A DNA stretch of 64,000 nucleotides. Source: Paenibacillus sp. FSL R7-0204 (lineage in GTDB: Bacteria > Bacillota > Bacilli > Paenibacillales > Paenibacillaceae). The position numbers and the translations under genes are program-made. Below, in pieces: positions 1-9,419 of the stretch. Position 1 is the first letter of the stretch. Every line of letters begins with the position of its first letter. Under the pieces are notes generated by a model. It searched no databases and was not told the origin of the DNA. It saw only the letters and a list, made by a program, of their open reading frames with translations. The stretch covers positions 310,001-374,000 of the forward strand of contig NZ_JBBOCA010000001.1 of assembly GCF_038002225.1 (NCBI RefSeq). Reading direction: 5' to 3'.

Positions 1-1
1 C

Positions 2-1939
2 GTTAAAAACTTTCATGATATGGAAGCACATTGTTCCACTCAGATGGGAATAGACGATGTAGACGGAACTTTATTGTTTAAAGAACTTGGTGCGAAAAGA
101 GTGGTTCTGTCCCGTGAGGTTAAGATTGAAACAGTAAAAGAGATCAAAAGAGTAGCTGACATCCCTTTAGAAATTTTCGTTCACGGTGCGTTATGTGTAT
201 CGTATTCGGGAAACTGTCTAATGTCAGGATTACTCGGCAATCGATGCGCAAATCGCGGAAGATGTGTGGGTTCATGCCGTAAGGAGTATGAGCTAATGGA
301 TAAGACAACAGATACCTCTTTAGGGAAAAGCTATATTCTATCTACTAAGGACTTAAACACAATCGATTACATCCATGATTTGAAAGAAATCGATTCTTTA
401 AAAATAGAGGGTAGAATGAAAGCACCTACGTATGTGGCTAATGTTGTATCCAAATATCGCATGGCCTTAGATCATAAAATCACCGAAGAAGATAAAGAAA
501 ATCTGAAAAAAACATTCAATCGGACATTTACTAAAGGATATTTGTTTCACGAAGACCGGAGAAATATTACGAACATCTCAAGACCTAATAACTTTGGTTA
601 TGAAATTGGAACCATCACCAAGATTGAGAAAGACAGGTATGAAATAACGCTTACACGTACTTTAAATCAAAACGATACCATCCGGATAAGTCATAACAAT
701 GAAGATGTTAATTTAGCGATTGCCAAACTATACGATAAAAATGGCGACTTAATCAACAAAGCAGATGATGTCTGCTATATCAAAGTCAAAGAAAAGTTGT
801 CTGTGGGAGATATAGTCTATAAAACGAAGGATTATTTCTATCACAAAGAATTAGAAGCCTCACTGGAAAAAGAATTTAAGCGGTTTGACCTGGATCTTAG
901 AGTATATGCATATCCAGATTCAAAGCTTGTCATAGAGGCGGAGGGCTTAGGCTTTAACTATTCCTATGAAAGCGAGGAAATACTAGGCGAAGCCATTAAT
1001 AATCCAACAACCAAAGACCAGGTCATCAAGCAATTCTCCAGATTAAATGATTCGATATTCGAGCTTAATCATGTCGATTATGAGGAAGGCAATGCTTTTA
1101 TTCCAGCTAAACTGTTAAATGCAGCAAGAAGAGATATTGTACTGGGCTTGTATGACTTAAAGCTTAACAGCCAGCAGAAAAGAACCAAGGCTGTGAAAGC
1201 AAAAGAAAAAATAAGCTTTGCCCCTGAACAACCATACCTTACGGCCTCTGTAACGAATCAGGAACAGTATGATGCTTGCGTGAGCTATGGAATTAAGGAA
1301 ATTTATTTTGACAATGTGGTTAGAAGAAATCAGAATGATTATGAGGAAAAAGAAGGACAGCTGCTGATCGGAGGATATGGCGGGATTCATCACTACAAAG
1401 GAACAAATCCGTTCGTTACGGACTATTCTCTAAATGTTATTAATGCTACTAGCTGCTATGAACTATATAAATTAGGTGCCAAACGAGTCACTTTATCTTA
1501 TGAAATGAATAAGAGCCAAATTGAAGATGTAATAAATGCCTATGTTGAAGAAAATGACGGCTATCCTGCGCTGGAAATGATTGTGTATGGCAAGGCTCCG
1601 TTGATATTCACCAAATATTGTCCGATGAGAAAAATGAATCAATGCAGAATTTGCAGAACGAAGAGCTATGAGTTAAAAGATGAGCAAGGAACGTTCCCTA
1701 TCCTTTCCCATGAGGATTGTACAGCGACTATTCTTAATGGGAAGACGCTTAATCTGTTGGATGAGCTGCCAAACCTCAAAGGAATCGAGGCGCTCCGATT
1801 AAACTTCACAGTTGAATCTAAAGAGCAGGTTGTGGAAGTCATTAATATGGCCTCAGGCAAATTAAATAACTCGATGAATAATGCGGCCTTCAATCAGGAA
1901 ACAGACACAAGAGGGCATTATAATAAAGAGATTGTGTAG
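2..1939 (+). CDS. U32 peptidase-family protein, RlhA-like (5' end outside window)
   Basis: The frame is open at the left edge, so the N-terminus is missing; the first visible residues (STQMG, then GAKRVVLSREV) are the core of the U32 barrel, normally about 100 residues into the protein. A cysteine-rich patch at about nt 190-300 and a second cluster at about nt 1617-1670 (CPMRKMNQCRIC) are typical of the family and may hold an Fe-S cluster. The long C-terminal part resembles the collagenase-like extension of E. coli RlhA. Known members (RlhA, TrhP) hydroxylate 23S rRNA or tRNA using prephenate-dependent chemistry rather than acting as proteases. RNA hydroxylation is therefore the best guess; the exact substrate is inference. 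Confidence 0.85.
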   Translation, partial: VKNFHDMEAHCSTQMGIDDVDGTLLFKELGAKRVVLSREVKIETVKEIKRVADIPLEIFVHGALCVSYSGNCLMSGLLGNRCANRGRCVGSCRKEYELMDKTTDTSLGKSYILSTKDLNTIDYIHDLKEIDSLKIEGRMKAPTYVANVVSKYRMALDHKITEEDKENLKKTFNRTFTKGYLFHEDRRNITNISRPNNFGYEIGTITKIEKDRYEITLTRTLNQNDTIRISHNNEDVNLAIAKLYDKNGDLINKADDVCYIKVKEKLSVGDIVYKTKDYFYHKELEASLEKEFKRFDLDLRVYAYPDSKLVIEAEGLGFNYSYESEEILGEAINNPTTKDQVIKQFSRLNDSIFELNHVDYEEGNAFIPAKLLNAARRDIVLGLYDLKLNSQQKRTKAVKAKEKISFAPEQPYLTASVTNQEQYDACVSYGIKEIYFDNVVRRNQNDYEEKEGQLLIGGYGGIHHYKGTNPFVTDYSLNVINATSCYELYKLGAKRVTLSYEMNKSQIEDVINAYVEENDGYPALEMIVYGKAPLIFTKYCPMRKMNQCRICRTKSYELKDEQGTFPILSHEDCTATILNGKTLNLLDELPNLKGIEALRLNFTVESKEQVVEVINMASGKLNNSMNNAAFNQETDTRGHYNKEIV

Positions 1940-1989
1940 TCGTGGAATTCATTAAATGTTCTAAAATCAATCATAAGGATGACCTTCAG

Positions 1990-2673
1990 ATGAAAATATT
2001 ATTAGTTGAAGATGATAAGACGATCGCGTCGGGACTGGAATATTCGCTGCAGCAAGAGGGTTATTGGACTGTTCTCTGCCATGATGCCGCTTCAGCCCGA
2101 AAGGTGCTCGCCGAAGACATCGATCAGTTCACTTTGTGCCTGTTCGATTTACAGCTTCCAGACGGAACGGGCTATGAATTATGCAAGATGGTGAAGGAAC
2201 GACGGGATATCCCGGTCATTTTCTTAACAGTGATTGATGATGAGGTCAATGTCGTGATGGGACTCGATATGGGAGCCGATGATTACATTACCAAACCTTT
2301 TCGGGTTCGTGAGCTTCTCTCCCGGATCAAGTCCGTCTTGCGGAGATACCAGAAGCTGTCCCATGCCGGAGCGGTCATCGACATTGACAATGTGCGCATC
2401 CATACGCTGGAAGGCAAAGTATATAAAAACGGTGCCGAAATTTCGCTAACCGCTCTGGAATACCGCTTATTGCTGATCTTTGGCAACCACGTTGGACAGG
2501 TCCTCACCAGGAATCAGCTCTTGGAGCAAATCTGGGACGTGGCCGGCGACTTCGTGAATGACAATACGTTAACGGTTTATATCAAAAGGCTAAGGGAAAA
2601 GCTGGAGGATAATCCAGAGCAGCCGGCTCTGATCAAAACGGTACGCGGTTTAGGCTATAAGGTTGGTGATTAG
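1990..2673 (+). CDS. OmpR-family response regulator (VncR-like)
   Basis: Receiver domain at residues 1-115 with the acidic pair ED at 7-8, phospho-acceptor D53 (LFDLQLPDG) and K102 (TKPF), followed by a winged-helix DNA-binding domain ending in TVRGLGYKV. The frame opens at a GTG at 1942, but the ATG at 1990 is preceded by AAGGA with good spacing and gives the canonical MKILLVEDD start, so it is preferred. The stop codon abuts the kinase ATG. Together with the kinase, VanZ and ABC genes downstream it probably controls a cell-envelope or antimicrobial-peptide response; the signal is unknown. Confidence 0.95.
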   Translation: MKILLVEDDKTIASGLEYSLQQEGYWTVLCHDAASARKVLAEDIDQFTLCLFDLQLPDGTGYELCKMVKERRDIPVIFLTVIDDEVNVVMGLDMGADDYITKPFRVRELLSRIKSVLRRYQKLSHAGAVIDIDNVRIHTLEGKVYKNGAEISLTALEYRLLLIFGNHVGQVLTRNQLLEQIWDVAGDFVNDNTLTVYIKRLREKLEDNPEQPALIKTVRGLGYKVGD

Positions 2674-3675
2674 ATGCTGCGCAATCGGGAAAATCAAATA
2701 TTATTACTCGTCATGGGTTCGATCAGCTTATCGGCGATCGGCATTGCTGCTTTCATTTCGTCTGTCACCGCAGCCCTGGTTATTATTGTATCCGTGCTGC
2801 TTACCGGCACAGCTGTATTATTCACAAAACGGAGATATTACGAGCTAGAGAAGCTGTCCGTCTATTTGCGGGAGATTAGCAGCGGCCTGGCCTCCCTTGA
2901 CCCTCGCGATAATCAAGAAGGTGAGCTTAGCATCTTAAAGAATGATATTTACAAGGTGACACGCATGCTCTCCGAGCATCGTTCGCTATTGCAGCGGGAT
3001 AAGCTTCAACTGACCGATGCCATCTCCGATATTTCACATCAGCTCAAAACACCGATCACCTCTATGACAGTCATGGCAGATCTGTTAAGCGCCCCTGATC
3101 TGCCTCCACTCAAAAGAACGGAGTTCACCCATCATATTCGCATTCAGCTTGAACGGATCGATTGGCTTGTTTCATCCTTATTAAAGCTAGCGAAAATGGA
3201 AGCGGGAACTATCCCGTTCAAAAAAGATCGAATACACATGAGAACCTTAATCCAAAAGGCACTGGAGCCGGTTATGATTCCGATGGATATTAAAGGACAG
3301 ACCGTTTCCATCACAGGGGATGACAACGTCTCTTTTGCCGGCGATTTCCGTTGGACTGCTGAAGCGGTTATCAATATTTTGAAAAATGGAGTGGAGCATA
3401 CACCTGAGGGCGGTGCGATTACCATCACATTTTCCGACAACGTGTTATACACGGAAATCGTTATTGCTGACAACGGAGAGGGCATTCCGAAAGAGGATTT
3501 GCCTTATATTTTCAAACGTTTTTATAAAGGAAAAAATGCAAATGAAGGAAGCATCGGTATAGGGCTTGCGATGGCTCACAGCATCATTGCAAGCCAGAAC
3601 GGCGTGATTGATGTAACGAGCGACAGCGGGAGGGGTACAGAGTTTCGGATCAAATTTTATAAGCATGTGATTTAA
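2674..3675 (+). CDS. Sensor histidine kinase (VncS-like)
   Basis: 333 residues. Two N-terminal membrane helices (about 8-32 and 33-52) with almost no extracellular loop suggest an intramembrane-sensing kinase that reads its cognate transporter rather than a free ligand. The HisKA box SHQLKTP carries the phospho-acceptor H122. The ATPase domain follows with N, G1 (DNGEGIP) and G2 (GIGLAMA) boxes. It starts immediately after the regulator stop codon, so the pair is translationally coupled. Intramembrane kinases beside FtsX-type ABC transporters are well known in Firmicutes (Bce and Vnc types); assignment to peptide sensing is inference from this. Confidence 0.95.
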   Translation: MLRNRENQILLLVMGSISLSAIGIAAFISSVTAALVIIVSVLLTGTAVLFTKRRYYELEKLSVYLREISSGLASLDPRDNQEGELSILKNDIYKVTRMLSEHRSLLQRDKLQLTDAISDISHQLKTPITSMTVMADLLSAPDLPPLKRTEFTHHIRIQLERIDWLVSSLLKLAKMEAGTIPFKKDRIHMRTLIQKALEPVMIPMDIKGQTVSITGDDNVSFAGDFRWTAEAVINILKNGVEHTPEGGAITITFSDNVLYTEIVIADNGEGIPKEDLPYIFKRFYKGKNANEGSIGIGLAMAHSIIASQNGVIDVTSDSGRGTEFRIKFYKHVI

Positions 3676-3776
3676 CAGCATTCCGTAAGTGACTGAACTG
3701 TCACCTCCAACGTCACTGTAAAGTCATTTTGGACAGTTAAAATGATATTTATCAGATGAACAATGGAGGTACAACC

Positions 3777-4715
3777 ATGCAAATGAACCAGCAACGCAAG
3801 ATTACTTTTATTATCACGATAGGCTACGCCCTGATTATTCTTTATTTTATGTTTTTTGCTTTCGGCAGAGCGGATACTGTAGATCAAACCAGTCAGTACA
3901 CCTTTATTTTTTTGCCGGACGATTTTTTTAGGGTGCCGGGTCTTTCCGATCTTCTACATCCTACACTGATGGACTTGGTGGGTATTGGAAATATTGCAGC
4001 CTTCATACCTTTGGGCATACTGTTTCCGCTGTTATACCGCACCAGCTTTGTTCGCTTCATGACAGGGTTTATCCTGTCCATTCTTGTGGTGGAGACCATC
4101 CAGGCACTAACATTCCTCGGCAGCTTTGACACGAACGACGTCATAAAGAACTCATTGGGCGCTGCTATTGGATTCGGGGCGTACCAGATTGGCTTCCGTA
4201 CAAAAAACTACTGGAGAAATATCACTGCTACGGGAATTGCCGGTGCTGTCTTAATGCTCGGCGTGTGGGGGGTCTTCGGAGTAGTTGATCAAGTGTTCAC
4301 CAAAGAGTTGGCCCCTTTTGTAGCGATAAACGAATGGGAAGATAGTACCGGAAATCGAGTAACGGGAACCAAACAGGACAGTCTTAAGATTGGCGGTCAA
4401 GACGTGACACCCCAATATAATGTGTATGGCATCGAAGGTAAAAAGAAGGAAACATATACGTATTCGCTAGGCAATAAGAGTGATCTGTATCTTAGCTTGA
4501 ATTATGGAATTCCTGATCATAAGGATTTTCAGGGCAGCCTTAAGGTTACCGTGGACGGGCATGAGCTCCTGTCTGTATCTGCAGAAGATCAGCTCCATGA
4601 GCCGGACAATAGGATCCTTCATCTCACCGGGGCTAATGAGCTTAAGATAACCATTGAGGGGAATGAAATCCTTTGGGATGTTGGATATAGAGAGATGGTA
4701 TATAACTGGAATTGA
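3777..4715 (+). CDS. VanZ-family membrane protein
   Basis: About 312 residues. The N-terminal 170 residues hold several hydrophobic helices with the VanZ pattern (LYFMFF, then GNIAAFIPLGILFPLL and the SFDTNDVIKNSLGAAIG segment). The C-terminal 130 residues are hydrophilic and probably extracytoplasmic. GGAGG at 3765-3769 places the start at the ATG at 3777 rather than 3756. VanZ proteins are linked to teicoplanin tolerance, but many homologues have no proven role. The position between the kinase and the ABC transporter genes suggests it belongs to the same envelope-stress unit. Confidence 0.85.
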   Translation: MQMNQQRKITFIITIGYALIILYFMFFAFGRADTVDQTSQYTFIFLPDDFFRVPGLSDLLHPTLMDLVGIGNIAAFIPLGILFPLLYRTSFVRFMTGFILSILVVETIQALTFLGSFDTNDVIKNSLGAAIGFGAYQIGFRTKNYWRNITATGIAGAVLMLGVWGVFGVVDQVFTKELAPFVAINEWEDSTGNRVTGTKQDSLKIGGQDVTPQYNVYGIEGKKKETYTYSLGNKSDLYLSLNYGIPDHKDFQGSLKVTVDGHELLSVSAEDQLHEPDNRILHLTGANELKITIEGNEILWDVGYREMVYNWN

Positions 4716-4739
4716 GCTTCTAGGGAAGGAGGGATGGAA

Positions 4740-5423
4740 ATGGAGATTTTAACCATTGAAAATTTGTCCAAAATATACGGCACAGGCGAATCGGCGGTGA
4801 AGGCGCTTGATGATGTTTCCTTTTCGGTCCAAAAAGGTGAATTCGTCGTAATTATCGGACCTTCCGGATCGGGGAAATCGACACTCCTTCATATGCTGGG
4901 CGGTGTGGATCGACCGACTGGCGGGAAAGTGTATGTTCAGGATACGGATATGTATACCTTGGACGAAACGCAGCTGGCCATCTTCAGACGCAGGCAAATC
5001 GGGCTGATCTACCAGTTTTTCAATCTGCTTCCCGTCCTGACTGTGGAAGAGAATATTACGCTGCCGCTCTTGCTGGATCAACAAAAGGTAGATCAAAAGC
5101 AGTTGGCTGATCTTGTGAATACGTTGAATTTGCAGCATCGATTAAACCATCTGCCGAATCAGCTATCCGGTGGACAGCAGCAGCGTGTCTCGATTGGCAG
5201 GGCGATCATCGGCAATCCTGCGATCATGCTGGCCGACGAACCCACCGGGAATCTGGACAGCAGGAATAGCAGCGAGATCGTCGATTTATTGAAAATGCTG
5301 AATAAGACCTATCATCAGACCCTGCTCGTAATCACGCATGACGAACGGATCGCCCTGCAAGCCGACAGAATCATTTCAATTGAAGATGGGAGGATTGCCA
5401 AAGACGAGGTGATAAGGCGATGA
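4740..5423 (+). CDS. ABC transporter ATP-binding protein (MacB/LolD type)
   Basis: 227 residues with Walker A GPSGSGKST at 40-48, Q-loop, signature LSGGQQQR, Walker B MLADEPT and H-loop ITHDE. The family (COG1136) powers FtsX-type permeases that export or sense peptides and lipoproteins. AAGGAGG at 4726-4732 fits the ATG at 4740 better than the one at 4734. The stop codon overlaps the permease start (ATGA), so both proteins are coupled in translation. It forms one transporter with the following gene. Confidence 0.95.
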   Translation: MEILTIENLSKIYGTGESAVKALDDVSFSVQKGEFVVIIGPSGSGKSTLLHMLGGVDRPTGGKVYVQDTDMYTLDETQLAIFRRRQIGLIYQFFNLLPVLTVEENITLPLLLDQQKVDQKQLADLVNTLNLQHRLNHLPNQLSGGQQQRVSIGRAIIGNPAIMLADEPTGNLDSRNSSEIVDLLKMLNKTYHQTLLVITHDERIALQADRIISIEDGRIAKDEVIRR

Positions 5424-8011
5424 ATATTGTCAATACATTAACCATCCGGCATCTGAAGCAGAACAAGAGACGAACACTTGTGACTATTCTTGGCGTAATT
5501 ATTTCGGTATCCATGATGACCGCTGTCATTACGCTTATTTTTTCCTTTGCGGATTTAATGATCAGACAAACGATCACAGATACAGGGGAGTGGCATGTTC
5601 AGTATCAAGATATAACCAAGGAACAGCTTGCGGCGATAAAGGGCGATGATGCAACCAAAACGGTTGCAATCACAAGAGACCTTGGGTATGCCCCATTAGA
5701 AGGGGGACAAAATTCCAATAAGCCGTACTTGTTCATTAAGGAATATGATGTGCAAGGGTTCACACAATTTCAGATTGAAATAAGCAAGGGGCGTCTTCCG
5801 CACACGGACAAGGAGGTTGTGATCTCCGAGTCTGTTGCAACAAATGGCAAAGTGAAGTACGAAATCGGCGACCGTCTAACGCTTCGCGTCGGCGACCGAT
5901 TCAAACAAGGGGGCGATCATCCCCTGGATCAGACGGAACCGCTGCGCAGGAAAGACGGCACATTGACCGAGACATTACAGCATAGCATAATTAGGGATTA
6001 TACGGTGGTAGGCTTCATTAAACGTCCGGTGTCGGAAACGGCTTGGGCCCCGGCTTATACGATCATTAGCTATGTCGATGATCATATCATCGGAGGGGAC
6101 GATCAGGTCGATGCGTCGGTGGTCTTGCAGCAGGCCAATCCGTTCTTGTTCGCACATGCGGAGAAGCTGGCTGAGAAAAACCAAATTGACACTGTCCAAT
6201 ATAATAACGATTTGCTTCGTTATTATGGCTTGTCCAGCAGCGGAGCCTCATCCAGCATGATGTTCTCATTATCGGCAATCATTATGGGGGCCATTATAAT
6301 TGGCGCGGTTGGACTCATCTATAACGCTTTTGCGATATCCGTCTCGGAACGTTCCCGCCATTTAGGGATGCTCGCGAGCGTGGGGGCGACGAAAAGGCAG
6401 AAGCGAAATTCCGTATTTTTTGAAGGTATCGTCATTGGTTTGATCAGCATTCCCATTGGCATCTTATGCGGTCTTGCCGGAATCGGAATCACCTTTTCGT
6501 TCATGAACACAATGATTGAAGGGGCATTATGGACTAGTGAAAAGCTGAGGCTTATCGTCACGCCGTTATTGCTCTTGATTACTTGTCTTGTTTCGATGCT
6601 GACGATTTTCGTTTCGGTGTATCTCCCGGCGGTTAAAGCATCCAGGGTATCTCCCATGGACGCGATTCGCCAAACCACTGACGTAAAGCTTACGGCCAAA
6701 GCAGTGAAGACGCCGAAGATCATTCGTAAGCTCTTCGGAATCGAAGCAGAAATCGGGCTGAAAAACTTAAAAAGGAACAAACGAAGATATCATGTTATTC
6801 TTTTTTCGCTTGTCATCAGCATCGTTTTGTTTTTGACGATATCGTTTTTCACGACTGGCCTGACACAATCTCTGGCATTGTCGCTGGAAGGCATCAATTA
6901 CGATATTGAAGTGTCGTCCAGTAATGGCGAAAGACTAGATGACCGGTTGATGCAATCGCTTGTATCTCTGGATGGCGTTACGGAATATAGCGTCAGTCAT
7001 GAGTTAGTCAGGAACGCTTGGGTCGATGCAGCAAGCATCGCCGACGAGTTGCAAGAGAAGGTTAAGCAGGATAAAAGTATGCTGCAAGACGGGAAATACC
7101 CTTACGAAATTAAGCTCTATGCACTGAATGATTCGAGCCTGCAAGCCTATGCCAGAGCGGCCCACGCAGATTACGAACAGCTTACGGATCTGGATCATCC
7201 CGCCGCAATCGTGATGGATACGATTCATTACAAAGATATAGATACGGGTAAATATATTCAGACGAAGTCCATATATGCGAATATCGGTCAACATATCGAG
7301 CTAACGAGTTTTTTTAATGAGAGCGGGGAAGAAACGAAGGCAAATAAAGTGATAGTTGCCGCATTGACGGATAAGGCACCGATGGGGATGAGCCCGGTAG
7401 GCGTAGGCGGGTTAAATATGATCGTGTCGGAACGCGTCATGAATCGGCTGGCAGACAGCGAGGAGCTGGCTAACGCTTCGATGTACCTCCATTTGAAAAG
7501 CACGGAATCGGTGAAAACGCAGCAGGAAATTGAAGCGATGAATGAGACCAATCTGAATGTCTACAATGTATATCAATCCAGAATAAGAGAAGAACAACAG
7601 ATTCTGCTGATGAACGTCTTTTCTTACGGTTTCATCGTATTAATCTCTGCGATTTCCGTTGCGAACATCTTCAATACGATCTCAACAGGGCTGGCTCTTC
7701 GCAAACGGGAATTTGCGATGCTGAAATCCGTAGGCGCGACGCCAAAGGGGTTTGCAAAAATGCTGAACTATGAGAGTGTTTTTTATGGGGTCAAGTCGCT
7801 CTTGTATGGTCTTCCTGTCAGTTTCGCCGTGATGGTTCTGATCTATAAAGCATTTGCGAACAAATTCAGCTATGGGTTCACCCTGCCCTGGATGAGCATT
7901 CTGTCTGTCATTGTGTGTGTATTTGTCATTGTCAGCTCTGCGGTTGTTTATTCCGGAGCTAAAATAAAAAAGGAGAATATTATTGATGCATTAAAGCAAG
8001 AGAATATATGA
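5420..8011 (+). CDS. FtsX-like ABC transporter permease
   Basis: 863 residues with two FtsX repeats. Membrane helices lie at about 17-45, then a large extracytoplasmic domain, then three helices at about 275-410, a second N-terminal-type helix at about 450-475, another large external domain and a last group of helices near 720-850. The repeated ISVSERSRHLGMLASVGATKRQ and LALRKREFAMLKSVGATP segments are the coupling helices that contact the ATPase. This architecture matches mechanotransmission transporters of the BceB/MacB kind. With the intramembrane kinase upstream it probably detects or removes an envelope-active compound. Confidence 0.92.
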   Translation: MNIVNTLTIRHLKQNKRRTLVTILGVIISVSMMTAVITLIFSFADLMIRQTITDTGEWHVQYQDITKEQLAAIKGDDATKTVAITRDLGYAPLEGGQNSNKPYLFIKEYDVQGFTQFQIEISKGRLPHTDKEVVISESVATNGKVKYEIGDRLTLRVGDRFKQGGDHPLDQTEPLRRKDGTLTETLQHSIIRDYTVVGFIKRPVSETAWAPAYTIISYVDDHIIGGDDQVDASVVLQQANPFLFAHAEKLAEKNQIDTVQYNNDLLRYYGLSSSGASSSMMFSLSAIIMGAIIIGAVGLIYNAFAISVSERSRHLGMLASVGATKRQKRNSVFFEGIVIGLISIPIGILCGLAGIGITFSFMNTMIEGALWTSEKLRLIVTPLLLLITCLVSMLTIFVSVYLPAVKASRVSPMDAIRQTTDVKLTAKAVKTPKIIRKLFGIEAEIGLKNLKRNKRRYHVILFSLVISIVLFLTISFFTTGLTQSLALSLEGINYDIEVSSSNGERLDDRLMQSLVSLDGVTEYSVSHELVRNAWVDAASIADELQEKVKQDKSMLQDGKYPYEIKLYALNDSSLQAYARAAHADYEQLTDLDHPAAIVMDTIHYKDIDTGKYIQTKSIYANIGQHIELTSFFNESGEETKANKVIVAALTDKAPMGMSPVGVGGLNMIVSERVMNRLADSEELANASMYLHLKSTESVKTQQEIEAMNETNLNVYNVYQSRIREEQQILLMNVFSYGFIVLISAISVANIFNTISTGLALRKREFAMLKSVGATPKGFAKMLNYESVFYGVKSLLYGLPVSFAVMVLIYKAFANKFSYGFTLPWMSILSVIVCVFVIVSSAVVYSGAKIKKENIIDALKQENI

Positions 8012-8035
8012 TTTTTGGCGTTTAGGAAGTTCTGT

Positions 8036-8155
8036 AAAGAAGATTTAGTATTCACACACGGTGACTACAGCCTGCCAATCCTATGGTGTATCAGAGATTG
8101 ATTATGCAAAAATAAGATTCTACCAAGTTGTAGAGCATTTGGTTTGGGCCTGATA
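8036..8155 (+). pseudogene. Remnant of APH-like phosphotransferase gene
   Basis: The sequence matches the HGD-motif region of the gene at 23302-24099 (GAAGATTTAGTATTCACACA onwards) up to 8078, then jumps about 143 bp to match its last 75 bp, including the same stop region and the ribosome-binding site of the next gene. The join shifts the frame and runs into a TGA. No start remains. It is a deletion scar, not a functional gene. Confidence 0.9.
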
Positions 8156-8177
8156 TGAACACAAGGAGGATACGGGG

Positions 8178-8618
8178 ATGAGAATGCCAAGCGACAGCGA
8201 GCTGACATTGCTACTCGAAGGAGATGAGCAACAGCTGCAGCAATTTTCTTTTGCGAACAGCGTCATCATAGATTGGAGAGAAGAGGACGAGGAGATCGTT
8301 CGATTGTTCGGTAAACAGCTTCCCGATGAAACGGTCGAGGTGACGCCTACGGACAAAGGACTGGATGTTACCTACAATGGACAAATGCATTCGATTGCGC
8401 TTACCTTTATCGGAAATGATCGTTATATCACGATTCGCGGTTTTCAGGAGCTGATCCGGGACAAATACGAAATTCGACTGTTTGAGGCCTCGTATCTTTC
8501 CGATACGCACGAATTTTTGATTTTACCGAAGCGGAAGTGGGAGGAACTAGATGCCCGTTATCCGGTGCGGAGTAGGGAGATATTCCGTGTCATCGATGAT
8601 GAGCTGGATTTTCCGTGA
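8178..8618 (+). CDS. Conserved hypothetical protein, 146 aa (copy A)
   Basis: Small acidic soluble protein without signal peptide or membrane helix. It starts at an ATG after AAGGAGG-like AAGGAGGATACGGGG. It is a paralogue of the protein at 24124-24564; the two differ at roughly a dozen positions, mostly in the first 35 residues and near the C-terminus. I do not recognise a named domain. Retention of an intact frame in both copies of a block where most other genes decayed on one side suggests selection on both. Confidence 0.8.
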   Translation: MRMPSDSELTLLLEGDEQQLQQFSFANSVIIDWREEDEEIVRLFGKQLPDETVEVTPTDKGLDVTYNGQMHSIALTFIGNDRYITIRGFQELIRDKYEIRLFEASYLSDTHEFLILPKRKWEELDARYPVRSREIFRVIDDELDFP

Positions 8619-8625
8619 TTAGAAC

Positions 8626-9390
8626 ATGATGAATTTATATGGAGCGGAGCATCACTTGATGGTGGTGTCAGATTCGATTGATGCGGAAGAGCACCGGCAT
8701 TCTTTTTTACAGGTGACGATCTCATTAACAGGCGAATTTGACATTGAGGTGGCAGGGCAAAGCTTGAGTGGTCCAGGGATCATTATCAATTCGAATGTCG
8801 TTCATCGCTTAAAAGAAGCAGGACACCCGTTGATGCTCCTTCTGATAGACAGCACCTCTGAGATGGCTGCAAGCTTTAAGCGGCTTCTGGCGGGGCAGCA
8901 GGTTCATATGTTTCCGCAAGGAATGATGAAGAGCATTCGCGAATTTGTGCGTAAAGAGTATGCTGGCGTTAAGGACCCGGACAGCTATCGTTCTTTTCTG
9001 GGACAACTCATGATGCTATTGGGCGTACAACAGGTGAATACTGCTATTGTTGATCCGAGAATAAGAGAGTGTATTCAGCTCATCAAAGATTGCACCGACT
9101 CCGAACACTCCATCAGTCAATTTGCCCGGCAATTTGGTTTATCCAACAGCAGATTGTCGCACCTCTTTAAAGAAAATACTGGCATATCGCTTAGCGGGTA
9201 CATGGTGCTGCACAAGCTGCAGAAGGCAACCTATTTCATTTTTGAGGGGCTCAGCATCACGGATGCGGCTATGGCCGCAGGATTTGACAGTCCGTCCCAT
9301 TTAGCCGCCACCAGCAAGCAATTGCTGGGAATGACGGCGAAGGGTATTCGCAAAGATAGCGTCTTTTTAAAAGTTTCTTGCCTGCATTAA
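8626..9390 (+). CDS. AraC-family transcriptional regulator
   Basis: 254 residues: an N-terminal cupin-type sensor domain (about 10-95) and a C-terminal double helix-turn-helix (about 145-250) with the typical ISQFARQFGLSNSRLSHLFKE and ITDAAMAAGFDSPSHLA segments. It begins 7 nt after the stop of the 146-aa gene with only a weak ribosome-binding site, so it may depend on upstream translation. The gene is absent from copy B of the duplicated block, where only the junction remains. Target genes are unknown; the transglutaminase gene just downstream is the nearest candidate. Confidence 0.9.
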   Translation: MMNLYGAEHHLMVVSDSIDAEEHRHSFLQVTISLTGEFDIEVAGQSLSGPGIIINSNVVHRLKEAGHPLMLLLIDSTSEMAASFKRLLAGQQVHMFPQGMMKSIREFVRKEYAGVKDPDSYRSFLGQLMMLLGVQQVNTAIVDPRIRECIQLIKDCTDSEHSISQFARQFGLSNSRLSHLFKENTGISLSGYMVLHKLQKATYFIFEGLSITDAAMAAGFDSPSHLAATSKQLLGMTAKGIRKDSVFLKVSCLH

Positions 9391-9419
9391 CCTTACAATG
9401 GGTGCAGGAGGTGTGTTCC

